Assembly: GCA_009746045.1 (NCBI GenBank)
Contig: RPFO01002091.1
Location: forward strand, 1 to 51,926
Direction of reading: 5' to 3'
DNA from: Mesostigma viride
Lineage: Eukaryota > Streptophyta > Mesostigmatophyceae > Mesostigmatales > Mesostigmataceae
Length of the DNA stretch: 51,926 bases
Below the pieces are notes generated by a model that was given only the letters and a program-made list of their open reading frames with translations, had not been told where the DNA came from and searched no databases. Shown here piece after piece: positions 11,175 to 20,400 of this stretch. A program made the position numbers and the translations under genes. The stretch's first letter is position 1; every line of letters starts with the position of its first letter.

Positions 11175-11857
11175 TGTAACGAACCCAGATTTACACCTAA
11201 ACCTGAGCTACGTCGCGAAAGATCAACTGTGCCGGTAATAGGAAGAATCAAGGTGGCCTAATGCAGATTGCGCTTCACGACTGGGGTCGTGAGATATCTG
11301 GCACCGCGACTTGATGCCAAGCTATTTAATACACACTTATAATGGCTAGCAAGACCAATTACAAATGGATAAGTGCCCCAGGTTCAATCTGTAGGCTTCA
11401 TCGCACTTTACATTCATCGAACCAAGAGGACCAGACTCTCGTCCTCGGACCAATTTCACCTAGGTCTGCCACCAAGCTGGCAAGAGGCGCCGACATGGCG
11501 CCGACCTTCCAGAGAACCCCGAAACATGCAGTCCACACAAGATCCTCGGGTCGACATCGACCCTCGCCAGGCTACAGAATCCACGCATGAATACAATATC
11601 TCAACCAGCTATAAAGTACGCAGCGCGGCGCGACTGCACCGGCCCCTAGAAGATCGCATACATCAACCTAGGCCCAAAATAACTGGTCCGAATCACACAA
11701 ACTATCATAGTTCCATACAAAAGTCCCATGACCAACAAGGGACAATTCCCAAATTAAGTCCCGAAATGAGTCCCAAAGTCCTACGGACTATGACAACAAG
11801 CCAAAATACATAATTTATTCCATTGTTGCGCCCGTTCCAAGGGTCGGGCACGCAACA
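11175..11857. mobile_element. solo LTR A, 683 bp, TSD TACCC
   Basis: On the plus strand it starts TGTAACGAACCC and ends GGGCACGCAACA, with the TG...CA ends of an LTR. It is flanked by TACCC at 11170-11174 and 11858-11862. It sits inside the integrase core, and removing it with one TACCC joins two integrase parts in frame. No internal element sequence is present, so it is a solo LTR left by LTR-LTR recombination. Its family is unknown. Confidence 0.88.
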
Positions 11858-11862
11858 TACCC

Positions 11863-12840
11863 ATAGACAACTTAGTCCCGATGACCTGAAAAAATGAGGT
11901 CCAAAATTTCGACGTGAACAGTTTGTCCTTGTCGGTGATAAATTGTCGGGGCATGCCATGGATCCGGAACACATTGTTTAGGAACAAGTGGGCACACTCT
12001 TCAGCCGTCTGACAGTGTGGCCTTGCAGGGGATTAAATGGCATCTCCGCGTGAGCCGGTCCACCACTACCACGATCTGAGCATTGCCCGCCTTGGTCTCT
12101 GGCAAGGGCCCAATGAAATCCATCATCACCGAGTCCCAAGGGAACATGGGGTCTGGAATTTCCTTTGGAACGCCCTGTTTGCCCGTATTCCGTGGCTTCA
12201 TGTGCTGGCAGCTGTCACAGGTACTGACATACTCCCGCACATCACGAGCCATCTTAGGCCAATAGTAGGACCTCCGGGCCCTCGCTAACAGCCTATCCTG
12301 GCCTTGGTGTCCCCCCAAGATGGAGTCATGTAACTCAAATAATACCTCGGCGCGGCATATTTGGGGGACATACAAGCGCCATGAGTCTTGACGGGCCGCC
12401 TGGCCACTGACATTCACGTAAAGGAACCCGTTTTGAAACTTGGCTGGGTAGCCGTCCATGCTCTGAGGGCGGGCAGCTATGGCTTCATTAGCCTTGTCCT
12501 CAGTGACCGTGAAGCGCGAGATGAGGCGCTCTAGGTCCGAGCTGATGACGACCGTTGTTGCAGTATTTGCCAACGTGAATGCCTCTCCAACGGGCTGCAT
12601 TGGAGGGTAAAATCCTGTCGCCGGCACCACATGGCTGTACGGGGCCGAAGTCCTTCCCCCCCCTGCGGCTGTGCACGTGCCCTCACGTGCAGGGGTGCTG
12701 CCGGCGAGGCGCACGGAATGGTCAACAGTGTCAACCTCTGCGGTTGTGGCGCCACAGAAGAGGAAGGGGCTCATTGGGTCGCTCAAGCGGTCGCCAAAGG
12801 GGGCGACGGGACCATGGGAGGGGATCAACGTCGTAGCCAA
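11863..12840 (-). pseudogene. Ty3/gypsy integrase, zinc domain and core
   Basis: The N-terminal HHCC zinc-binding domain is visible as ELHDSILGGHQGQDRLL, then RSYYWPKMARDVREYV and CDSCQ. The catalytic core follows with PWDSVMMDFIGPLP (first Asp) and, after a one-base frame change near 12010, HGMPRQFITDKDKLFTSKFW (second Asp) and GTKLSM. Ty3/gypsy integrases insert the cDNA copy into host DNA. The frame change and the inserted LTR show that it no longer works. Confidence 0.92.
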
Positions 12841-12983
12841 AACGTCCAGATCCTCATAAAACCAATACATAGTCGGGGCGACGCGACAGGGCGTCAGGGA
12901 CCGTGTTGTCAAGGCCCTTGACATATTCGATCTTGAACGGACCGAACTGTGCCAAATATTCAAGCCAACGGGCTTGGCGTGGC
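12841..12983 (-). pseudogene. end of RNase H and linker to integrase
   Basis: Reads PRQARWLEYLAQFGPFKIEY then VKGLDNTVPDALSRRPDYV. This is the well-conserved stretch joining RNase H to integrase in Ty3/gypsy polyproteins. It starts right after solo LTR B and is in phase with the QPTLT stretch on the far side of that LTR. A stop follows, and a different frame carries on toward integrase. Confidence 0.85.
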
Positions 12984-12988
12984 GTAAG

Positions 12989-13769
12989 TGTCAGAGTATG
13001 TTTATACCTGGCTGCCCTACCTAGCTTTTAGGCCCTTGCCTGAATTGAGGGGGGAGAGACTGTTTGCCCTACCTGCGTAGTGTCTTCACTTTAGGCATTG
13101 TGCAAGGGGGGTGTCAGAGGTGAATTTCACCCTGTGTGCCCAACTGCCTGTTTACATTTGTAGTGTCTGGCCATCATGTTGTAGTAAACGGAGGTATTAG
13201 GGTTGCGTCCCTAACAATCGCACCCGCCTGCCGTCTTTCTGGCCGATAGGCTTGGTAGGGCCCGCCGTGAGCTTTCCAGCACAACTTATAGCACTGAATA
13301 TAGTGCAGTATAGCAAAAGTTATGTAGTGCCGAAGTTGTAATTCCGGCACAATACTTTGCGTACCTTAGGTGCCGACGGTACTATCCTCGGCCGAATATT
13401 CCGTGTTGGATATTTCGTATGACTGAATCCAGTTCTAGATGCATTGTATGCCGTGTTAGTTGCTTGACATCTGGCATTCTCCTAATCGTCAATTGTATAA
13501 TCGACAGCTGGCAACTTGTGCAGAATATTCTAGAACGTGCACCGCTGCCCCAATGTGCCTTGATAAGGAAGTGACACACCTACGTTGCACTTACCTTGCA
13601 GTCCAAGCCCCGTGTGGCTATGGATGCTATGGTCCCCACCCGGGAACCGCACCATGGCTTTGGCGGTGAAACGGTGGCAGTCCGTAACCTAAATATGCAA
13701 TGAATAAACTGTCTATCAATTGTCTCAATCAGGCTTGACGACCAAGGAATTAAATGAAAATTTCTGACA
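12989..13769. mobile_element. solo LTR B, 781 bp, TSD GTAAG
   Basis: Starts TGTCAGAGTATG and ends AAATTTCTGACA, with 6-bp inverted ends TGTCAG/CTGACA. GTAAG flanks it at 12984-12988 and 13770-13774. Removing it with one GTAAG joins QPTLT to PRQARW in frame in the host retrotransposon. It differs in length, ends and sequence from solo LTR A, so it is a different family. No internal genes are seen. Confidence 0.88.
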
Positions 13770-13774
13770 GTAAG

Positions 13775-14099
13775 CGTGGGCTGCCGGTCAACAAGTGCGT
13801 GAGGGGCCAATGGTCGGTCTGGATGATCAAGCGGTACGGGTCCGCAGGGTCGGGCTCGGCCATAGCCACGTTGAACTGAGCACCCAGAAGATGGTGCCGC
13901 CAAGTATGGCAACAGTACACCACGGCCAACAACTCTTGCTGATGGACCGGGTAATTTCTTTCGGCCGGGATCATCGTCCGGGAGATATACTCGACCGGTT
14001 GGAGACCGATCGAGACCATGGTCTTGGAGCAGCACACCGCCAATAGCAACCTTGCTAGAATCGCTATTGTCAACCACGAATGGCTTGGTGGGATCCGGA
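13775..14099 (-). pseudogene. Ty3/gypsy RNase H domain
   Basis: Reads GVLLQDHG, then in a shifted frame QPVEYISRTMIPAERNYPVH, QQELLAVVYCCHTWRHHL and LIIQTDHWPLTHLL. The E of the QQEL stretch and the D of TDHWPL are typical catalytic-region residues. The domain removes template RNA during reverse transcription. At least two compensating frame changes are needed to follow it. Confidence 0.88.
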
Positions 14100-14602
14100 A
14101 GGATGAGGACAGGCGCAGTGGCGAGCCTGGCCTTCAGCAGGTCAAAGGCCTGTTGACACAGGCCTGACCATTCCCACGGTACGTCCTTCTTGAGGAGGTG
14201 AGTAAGCGGGGCCGCAATGGTCGCGAAACGCGGGATGAAGCGGCGATAGTACGATACCAAGCCCAAGAAGCTGCGCAAGGCGCGAACATTCGCGGGAACA
14301 GGCCGCTGTTGGACGGCGGCGACCTTATCGGGGTCCGTGGACACGCCCTTGTCCGAGAGAATGTGGCCTAAAAAGGGGACGCTGCGGCCTGATTCTACCT
14401 TGCTGCGGCGGGCGGACAGTTTATTATCCGCCATGATCTGCAGAACCGCGGCAACATCCTCCAAGTGCTCCTCGAACGTGCGAGAGAAAATGAGGATGTC
14501 ATCCAAGTAGATGGCCACGCAGGTGCGTTTGTACGGCTGCGTCCCCGGGTCCCACGGGATAGTCGGGTCGCGCAGGTCAGCCGAGACCTGGGGCAGCAGT
14601 TA
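14100..14602 (-). pseudogene. Ty3/gypsy reverse transcriptase, C-terminal half with YLDD
   Basis: The catalytic box YLDDILIFSRTFEEHLEDV is at 14461-14509 (YLDD codons 14498-14509). It is followed by VPFLGHILSDKGVSTDPDKV, SFLGLVSYYRRFIPRF and APLTHLLKKDVPWEW, the standard palm, connection and thumb landmarks of Ty3/gypsy RT. It is separated from the N-terminal half by the foldback block at 14605-15077. Phase is kept across the block, but a TAA lies next to the junction. Confidence 0.95.
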
Positions 14603-14604
14603 TA

Positions 14605-15077
14605 GGTGAAATAGTGCCGGAACCAAGTTAATTCGGCCGAATTAACTTGGGTGCTCGGAAGTGGTGAATCCGGGCAAAATAGTGTTCCGCCGGGACCGAT
14701 TTGCCCCAACGGCAAAAAGGTTCCGGCACTATTTTACCTAACTAAGACCTGTGCACCTTGGAGGTCAGGGGTTCGAAACCTGCCAGAGACAGTTCCGGCG
14801 CAATATCATTTGCGTGCACTAGCCTAGGCGGTTGTCTCCAGGTCTATTCGACTCCCCCTCCACGGGGCCAGGTTTTAGTTAGGTGAAATAGTGCCGGAAC
14901 CTTTTTGCCGCTGGGGCAAATCGGTCCGGAACACTATTTTGCCCGGATTCACCACTTCCGAGCACCCAAGTTAATTCGGCCGAATGAACTTGGGTGCTCG
15001 GAAGTGGTGAATCCGGGCAAAATAGTGTTCCGGACCGATTTGCCCCAACGGCAAAAAGGTTCCGGCACTATTTCACC
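14605..15077. mobile_element. foldback MITE block: two palindromic elements around a tRNA-like spacer
   Basis: The ends are inverted copies (GGTGAAATAGTGCCGGAACC) and the block is flanked by TA on both sides. Foldback 1 (14605-14738) has lost most of one arm. Foldback 2 (14882-15077) is a 196-bp near-perfect palindrome. Between them, 14739-14881 holds GGTTCGAAACC, a match to the pol III B box, and has inverted TAACTAA/TTAGTTA ends. A TA target and no coding capacity fit a Tc1/mariner-like MITE, though the TIR sequence is not one I recognise. Confidence 0.75.
14882..15077. repeat. 196-bp near-perfect palindrome
   Basis: Two 98-bp arms meet at CGG/CCG (centre 14979/14980), with about two mismatches (near 14913 and at the AATTCGG/CCGAATG core). 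It should extrude as a cruciform or fold as one long hairpin RNA. Confidence 0.93.
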
Positions 15078-15624
15078 TAAGTTCTGCAGCCGACTAGTGC
15101 CCATCAGCGACCTAAAGAGGTGGTTCATGAGCATCTGAAAAGAGGCAGGGCTGTTACACAAGCCCATGGCCGGCGCCACGCGGAATTGGTAATGGCCAAA
15201 AGGCGTGGCAAAGGCTGTTTTATGGCAATCTTCGGGGGCGATCCGAAGTTGCCAAAAACCGTCTGCACAATCGAGCACCGTAAAGTACTTGGCGCCCTCC
15301 ACCTTATTAAATATATCATCAATGCGGGGGAGGGGATACTTGGACTTCACGGTGATCGCATTGAGTTTGCGATAATCCGTAACCAGACGCCACTTCCCAT
15401 TGGGTTTGGGCACCAGCAACACGCCCGCGCTGTAAGGGCTATTGCTGGGCTCGATCAAGCCGGCCTAGCTCCAACAAGCCGACCAAGATCTTCTTGAGCT
15501 CTGCCAACTCCACGGGCCCCATGCGAAAAATGGGTGAGGTGGTAGTTGGGTGCCCCTCCTGCAAATGAATGCGGTGGAGCACCGGTAGACCTGGCCGGGG
15601 GAAACGTAGGTGTTTTCTCCTCAA
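15078..15624 (-). pseudogene. Ty3/gypsy reverse transcriptase, N-terminal half
   Basis: Reads FRMGPVELAELKKILVGLLE, then in another frame PYSAGVLLVPKPNGKWRLVT, DYRKLNAITVKSKYPLPRID, GAKYFTVLDCADGFWQLRIA and KTAFATPFGHYQFRVAPAMG. These are the finger and palm motifs of Ty3/gypsy RT, including the first catalytic Asp (TVLDCADG). A frame change sits near 15455. The coding sequence stops at the foldback block. Confidence 0.95.
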
Positions 15625-15888
15625 ACACGGCTGAATACTGATCGAGCACTGCGTTGAGTCGTTTCATCTCGTCATCCGACAAGTCCATGCCAAGCGAGTT
15701 TAACGAAACTCCAGCCTGTGCATGCTGGGCGCTGGGCCCGCGCGCATGGGCAAGGGCGTCCAGACAAATGAAGTAAACGGGAGGAGGCTGCCGGGCTCTC
15801 ATCATCCGCTTGAACTCCCTTTTGGACACGAGAATGTCCGCAAGGCGACGACGGTCACTCTTGAGGGCAGGCGTGTCATCGGTGATGG

Positions 15889-16243
15889 TCATGCCGTTGG
15901 CCGCATATACTGCCGCTCAGGTAACCAGAATGACCCATCTGGGAAGTGGGTAACCATGGTACCAAAAGAGACGGTCACCTTGGATATGTGCAGCCAGTCA
16001 ATCCCTAGGATGATATCAGCCGCTTGTAAGGGAATGACCGTGGCGCGAATGGGCACGCTGGTGCCTTGTACGATAGGGGCCAAGTCCACACGGCGGCGGG
16101 GATGGCTGAGTGTAGCCATCCGAGTATCGCACGCGCCGAGCGATGGTATGGGGAGTCGGGGTTACTCCCAGGCGCTGCACTATGGCCTCACTGACGAAGG
16201 TGGTAGCCGCACCACTGTCCATGAGGACCTTGATGCCCTCCAA
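15889..16243 (-). pseudogene. Ty3/gypsy aspartic protease
   Basis: The active-site motif VLMDSGAATTFVS (DSGA codons 16208-16219) is followed, after a frame change near 16100, by VPIRATVIPLQAADIILGID and WL, the hydrophobic-hydrophobic-Gly motif of retroviral-type proteases. The family cuts the Gag-Pol polyprotein. It lies between the gag zinc knuckle and RT, as expected. Confidence 0.88.
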
Positions 16244-16653
16244 ACAACGCCCAGAGCCCTGGGGGTCTGGTAGGCTTCCAGTGAAGAGGAGTAGTTGCGC
16301 CGCGGGCCTTCGCTAGGCTCCGCTTGCCATTCCTGGGTCTCCGTCACCACATTACATGGTAACAAAACTTGGGCGACTTGTTCATGGCCGGGTACATAAG
16401 GTGTCGCCCGGAGTGCCCTCCCGGCCTCTCAGTCCAACGCCTCTCCTGCAGGCCCCTCGACGATCGTCCACCGGTGTGCCTCGCAGGTGGCCGGATGCGG
16501 CCGCGGAAGAGCCATCATCAGGCTCGGCCGCGTCTGCGGCATCCAGTTGGTTGAGGGCATGCCCAGCTTGCTGGTAGGCGCTTGGGGGCGCCGGCCTTGG
16601 GTTGTTGGTACAGCCGGGGCTGTTGGCGCGCTTGTTGCAAGCGTCGGGCACGC

Positions 16654-16874
16654 TCACCCGCACTGGGAGCTGTGCGCATATTTCGCGCCGGTGGTGGCCG
16701 AGGCCATTTGCGGGGAGGCCGCTTGGAAGTTGTTGCGTTGCACAGGCGGGGCCTGGTCCAGCGGAGGGAGATCAGGGCACTCTCGTTTGATGTGCCCCAC
16801 GCGGTTGCAGTGGTAGCACTGAATCCGGGAAGTGTCCAAGGCATTAATGTCCAGGACCTCGCACTGCAACTCAT
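16654..16874 (-). pseudogene. Ty3/gypsy Gag, zinc knuckle part
   Basis: A CCHC zinc knuckle, CYHCNRVGHIKREC (16777-16818), follows VDELQCEVLDINALDTSRIQ. CCHC knuckles bind the element RNA during packaging. This part lies downstream of the hAT-like insertion and is in exact phase with the upstream Gag part at 20401 once the insertion and one 8-bp duplication are ignored. Confidence 0.9.
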
Positions 16875-16900
16875 CCACCCACCAGTGTGAGATCATACGC

Positions 16901-17018
16901 CGTATAATACGGTATAATACGGTATAATACGTAATACGCTGGCTTTTAGCGTATGATTTTTCATACGTAATACGTTTTAGCGCATAATGACGTATAATAC
17001 CGTATAATACCGTATAAT
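16901..17018. repeat. left subterminal decamer repeats of the hAT-like element
   Basis: Repeated CGTATAATAC / GGTATAATAC words plus AATACG-rich segments. The mirrored cluster is at 20289-20350. Confidence 0.8.
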
Positions 17019-17879
17019 GCCGTGTTTTCCGCGTTTTTTTTACGTTTTGCGCGGCTAGGATGCCAGAACGACAGGGCAACGATTTGAAGCCACAGATTTC
17101 GTATCTCTACTATAAGTACTGACCCGTCTGAACTTTCACAATTCGACGCGATCTTATTTTGACATTGTGGTGCACAGTGCGCGCACCGTGCGGAGGTGGC
17201 CATGGCGACGTGCGTTCCGTTAAAATATGGCTAATCCGGCGGGCGACAGGCGAAAAAATTAAGCCGATGGTTAAAAGTGATGTTCTATTATGATGTTTCA
17301 TAGCAAGATCTGCACTATTTGCGAATTCGCTGCCTTTGTTGGTACAGATTTGCACGGGGGTCTCATCCAACGTCAATTTGGCCGCGATGAATAATCTAGC
17401 ATGTGTGCCTGCGACGGTAGAACTCGACATTCGTGGGTTATTTTGATGCAGCAAGAGCCGTTTAGTAACGGACACCATGAAAATAACCTAAGCATCTTCG
17501 ATCTGCGGCCATTTCCTGTCATTTCTAAAATGATTTCGTTCAGGCCTGCGCGATCCGCGGTTAATCCATCCATGGCTGGCTGGCTTTTCTTGCGCGCCTG
17601 GGTAGGAAATAATGCCGGCCGTAGTACGTTGATTTGCCGCATGTCACCGCCCAGTCTGTTTGCGCTACCAACCTGGCATGAAACTTTTTGCGCCGTTTCT
17701 GGGTTTTTCTTGCTATTTTGTTCTCCACTTGTTGCAGTTGTGCTATCAGATTTTCCGCAGCTTTCAATGGTTTTCCTTACGCTGCGTATGCCATGCTTCC
17801 TAAAGCTACCCAGAATTGATCGGGCAGTTATCTGGCTTTGCTACGCTTCCTGTATGGAGGTTTTCACACGGTAGACATT

Positions 17880-18118
17880 CTATATTGCGTAGTCAAGGAC
17901 CCTAGCTGCCTGGGAGCGGCATCACCGTTGCAAGGAGCTGGCGAGCTCATAGACGCCTGTCATGCTCTTCAGCCTGCTGGAAAACAAGGTTGTTGTATGG
18001 AAGGTGAGAATATGTGAGTTACTTATCACATCCCCACCTGTTTAGCCTCCGTGGTTCCCCAACGGGGACACGAGATTAATTAATATTAATTAATTAATTC
18101 AGTTAATTAATTAATTAA
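17880..18118 (+). mobile_element. LINE-type 3' tail inside the hAT-like element
   Basis: A stem TCCCC/GGGGA with AAC loop (18056-18068) is followed by CACGAGATTAATTAATATTAATT and further TTAA repeats, as at 4340-4389. The sequence before it has a short open frame ending near 18016. It is probably a 5'-truncated retroposon that inserted in the hAT-like element. Confidence 0.45.
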
Positions 18119-18259
18119 TGCACACCACGAGTCACACACCTGTAGTCACATGCAGCTCAGTATATTCACATAGCATCGCACCATGCAAACATACTACATG
18201 CATTAATTGTATACTACTGTAGTATTTGGGTGCATGCACAGCCACATATATATATTAAA

Positions 18260-19791
18260 CGCCCCAGGGGGACTGCTCTGGCTTCCCCGCGGCTATCCCG
18301 GGGGCATTGGCGCGGGCGCGTGGTTTCTCGTGCCTGGGCGTCCCTGTGGGTGACCCTGACTACGTCGAAGAGGAGCTCCGGGCCACCGTGGAACAGCGCA
18401 CCCATGTCCTCGAGACTTGGGCGCGCCTCAAGGACCCCCAGACTAAAGGGCTCCTCCTGTGGTTTTGCGCCCACCCGCGGGTGGTTCACTGGCTCCGTGG
18501 CGCTCCCCCCCACTTGGTGCGGCTTGCCGCGGAAGGCCATGACGAGCGCATTCAGGCCGCCTTGCAGGTGCTCCTCCCCGGCCCTAGCCTGCCAGCTCAC
18601 TCCATGCGCTTGGCCACCCTCCCCTGCCGCATGGGCGGGTGTGGGCTCACCCGCGCCGCCCGCCTCGCCCCCGCCGCCTTCCTTGGCTCTGTTGCTCAGG
18701 CCTGGGCGGAGATCCGCCGGTTGGTCCCCAGCGCCGTCAGCGCCATTCCCGACTTGGTCACCCCATCCCCCTTCCCCTTTGTGCAGGCTGTGCAGGATTC
18801 TTACCTCGGGATCCAGCAGGCTTGCGACCTCGTCCGCCCCGCTCAGGCCGTCCACCGTCGCCTGCCCCGGGGCACGCCCGGCGTGTCCACTGTCGTCAGT
18901 CCTAGTGTCTTCCCTGCCTGCGTTCATGAAAAACAACAAAAGACCTACGCGGGTATACTACACTGTGCCGACTGGATGGGTCTGCATGCGAGCTTGAACG
19001 ATCAGGGGAAGGCTTGGCTTCACTCCGTTTCCCTTGAGGGGAGCGTGGGGTCCGCATTCCTGCGCGCCCTCCCCATGAGCCCTTTGTTCACGCTGGTGCC
19101 GGCCCTTTACGCCATCGCTCTCCGCCACCAGCTCTTTGCCCCGCAACCTCTCATCACGGCGGGTGCGTCCTGCGGCAGCTGCGGGCTTGCTCTGGATACT
19201 ACTGGGACGCACTACATCGCGTGCATGGGTGGCCAGCAGAACCAGAACTGGTTCCTCTATCTCCATACCGCTCTCCTCCGGGTGGTGTGTGCCATGGTTC
19301 GGTCGGTCTTTCCCCACTCCACCATCAAGTGCGAGGACGCGGATGGGGCCACCCTCTACTCACCCAACCACCGCCCCGACATTACCGTGCTTGACTACGA
19401 CGGGCAGGGTTGCCACCTGCTCATCGATGTCTCCGTGGCTCGGCCGCTTTCCGGTCGCCACATCCTCCGGGCGGCTGTGGATGCCGGCGCTGCTGCCGCT
19501 GTGGCTGAGCGCGACAAGTTTGCCTCCTACGGCAATGTGGGGCCCCACCGGGTCATCCCCTTTGTCCTTGAGGAGTTCGGGGCCATGGGCCCCAAGACAG
19601 CGGAGTTTTTCCACGAGTGCTGCCAGCGCCGTGAAGACCGCCTCGACCTCGAGGGTCAGACCGCCCCGTGGTCTGCCCGCACGTGGTCCTCGTATTGGCG
19701 GCAGCGTCTGTCACTCGCCCTCACTCGCACCGTGGCTGATGTGTTATTCCGCCGCACCCGGGCCGACTTTGTCGCGACCCATGCGGTCTAG
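18260..19791 (+). CDS. LINE ORF2 C-terminal part: post-RT region, CCHC motif and restriction-like endonuclease
   Basis: This is the end of a non-LTR retrotransposon polyprotein, open from the left junction to TAG at 19789-19791 (TTG at 18307 is only the first start-like codon). The reverse transcriptase catalytic core is missing. Counting from 18307, a zinc motif CGSCGLALDTTGTHYIAC (Cys289, Cys292, His302, Cys306) precedes RPDITVLDYDGQG with Pro357-Asp358 and LLIDVSV with Asp374. A CCHC motif followed by PD...D is the signature of the restriction-like endonuclease that nicks target DNA in R2/NeSL-type and Dualen/RandI-type LINEs. The frame has no stop or frameshift, unlike the surrounding gypsy, so it is younger. 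GC content is much higher than in the flanking DNA. Confidence 0.8.
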
Positions 19792-20000
19792 ATCCCTTCC
19801 AGGCCTGCATGGTGGGCCGGCAGCGCTGTTGCTGCGTGTAGTTTTGTGATGTATAGTTAGTTGTACCTTGTGCCGCTGGCGTGATCCTTGGATGTCTGTG
19901 TCAGATTGCTATTAATTTCTTCAGGGTTATTCTCCCAGTTATCGGGTTTTTCCTTATGTTGCATGCCTATCTCACCTCCGTAATCTATCATTCTCAATGA
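18260..20000 (+). mobile_element. 5'-truncated LINE with 14-bp target duplication, inside the hAT-like element
   Basis: ATATATATATTAAA occurs at 18246-18259 and again at 20001-20014, bracketing the fragment. The open frame is already running at the left junction, so the 5' part was never copied. A 3' UTR of about 210 bp follows the stop. The low-complexity duplication weakens the exact boundaries. Confidence 0.75.
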
Positions 20001-20288
20001 ATATATATATTAAAATATATAATTACTTGCATCAAAGTGAAGGCACCCAAGTAAACATAACCAATATAAAGCCACATATATACACATACACACAATTATG
20101 CATGCGCACGTTTACATTCTCAGTATTACATGCAATACATCGATCGTGTCCACAATATCCACCGTATAGAGTATAGCCGAGGGTAGGGCAACCTTGGATT
20201 ATGTCCAAAACAGTGTTAAAAACATGTGGATTGATGGTGGGTGTCTTAAAATGTGTAAAATCAGAGTATTCTGAGTGTGTCCGTACGA

Positions 20289-20350
20289 AAACGTATAATA
20301 CCGTATTATACCGTATTATACCGTATTATACCGTATTATACATTATACTC
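20289..20350. repeat. right subterminal decamer repeats of the hAT-like element
   Basis: Five or more copies of CGTATTATAC / CGTATAATAC in direct tandem order, close to the right terminal inverted repeat. Confidence 0.8.
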
Positions 20351-20400
20351 CACCGTGACCGTATAACGCGTATAACGTACGATCTCACTCTGCCACCCAC

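Larger units (their letters stand above)
16883..20392. mobile_element. hAT-like DNA transposon, 3,510 bp, TSD CCACCCAC
   Basis: Terminal inverted repeats CAGTGTGAGATCATACG (16883-16899) and CAGAGTGAGATCGTACG (reverse complement of 20376-20392) match at 15 of 17 positions. Exact 8-bp direct repeats CCACCCAC lie at 16875-16882 and 20393-20400. An 8-bp duplication and TIRs starting CAGNG are the standard marks of the hAT superfamily. Near both ends are arrays of the decamer CGTATAATAC or CGTATTATAC, like the subterminal transposase-binding repeats of hAT elements. No hAT transposase is recognisable, and much of the interior is a LINE insertion. It is probably non-autonomous or decayed. Confidence 0.88.

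Noticed and set aside
17401-17874. 157-codon frame as hAT transposase
   Set aside because: No hAT dimerisation motif, BED zinc finger or DDE-type residues are visible.
18230-19849. Alternative Arg/Pro/Ser-rich frames overlapping the LINE frame
   Set aside because: Shadow frames of a GC-rich coding region; only the frame with CCHC and PD...D motifs is protein-like.
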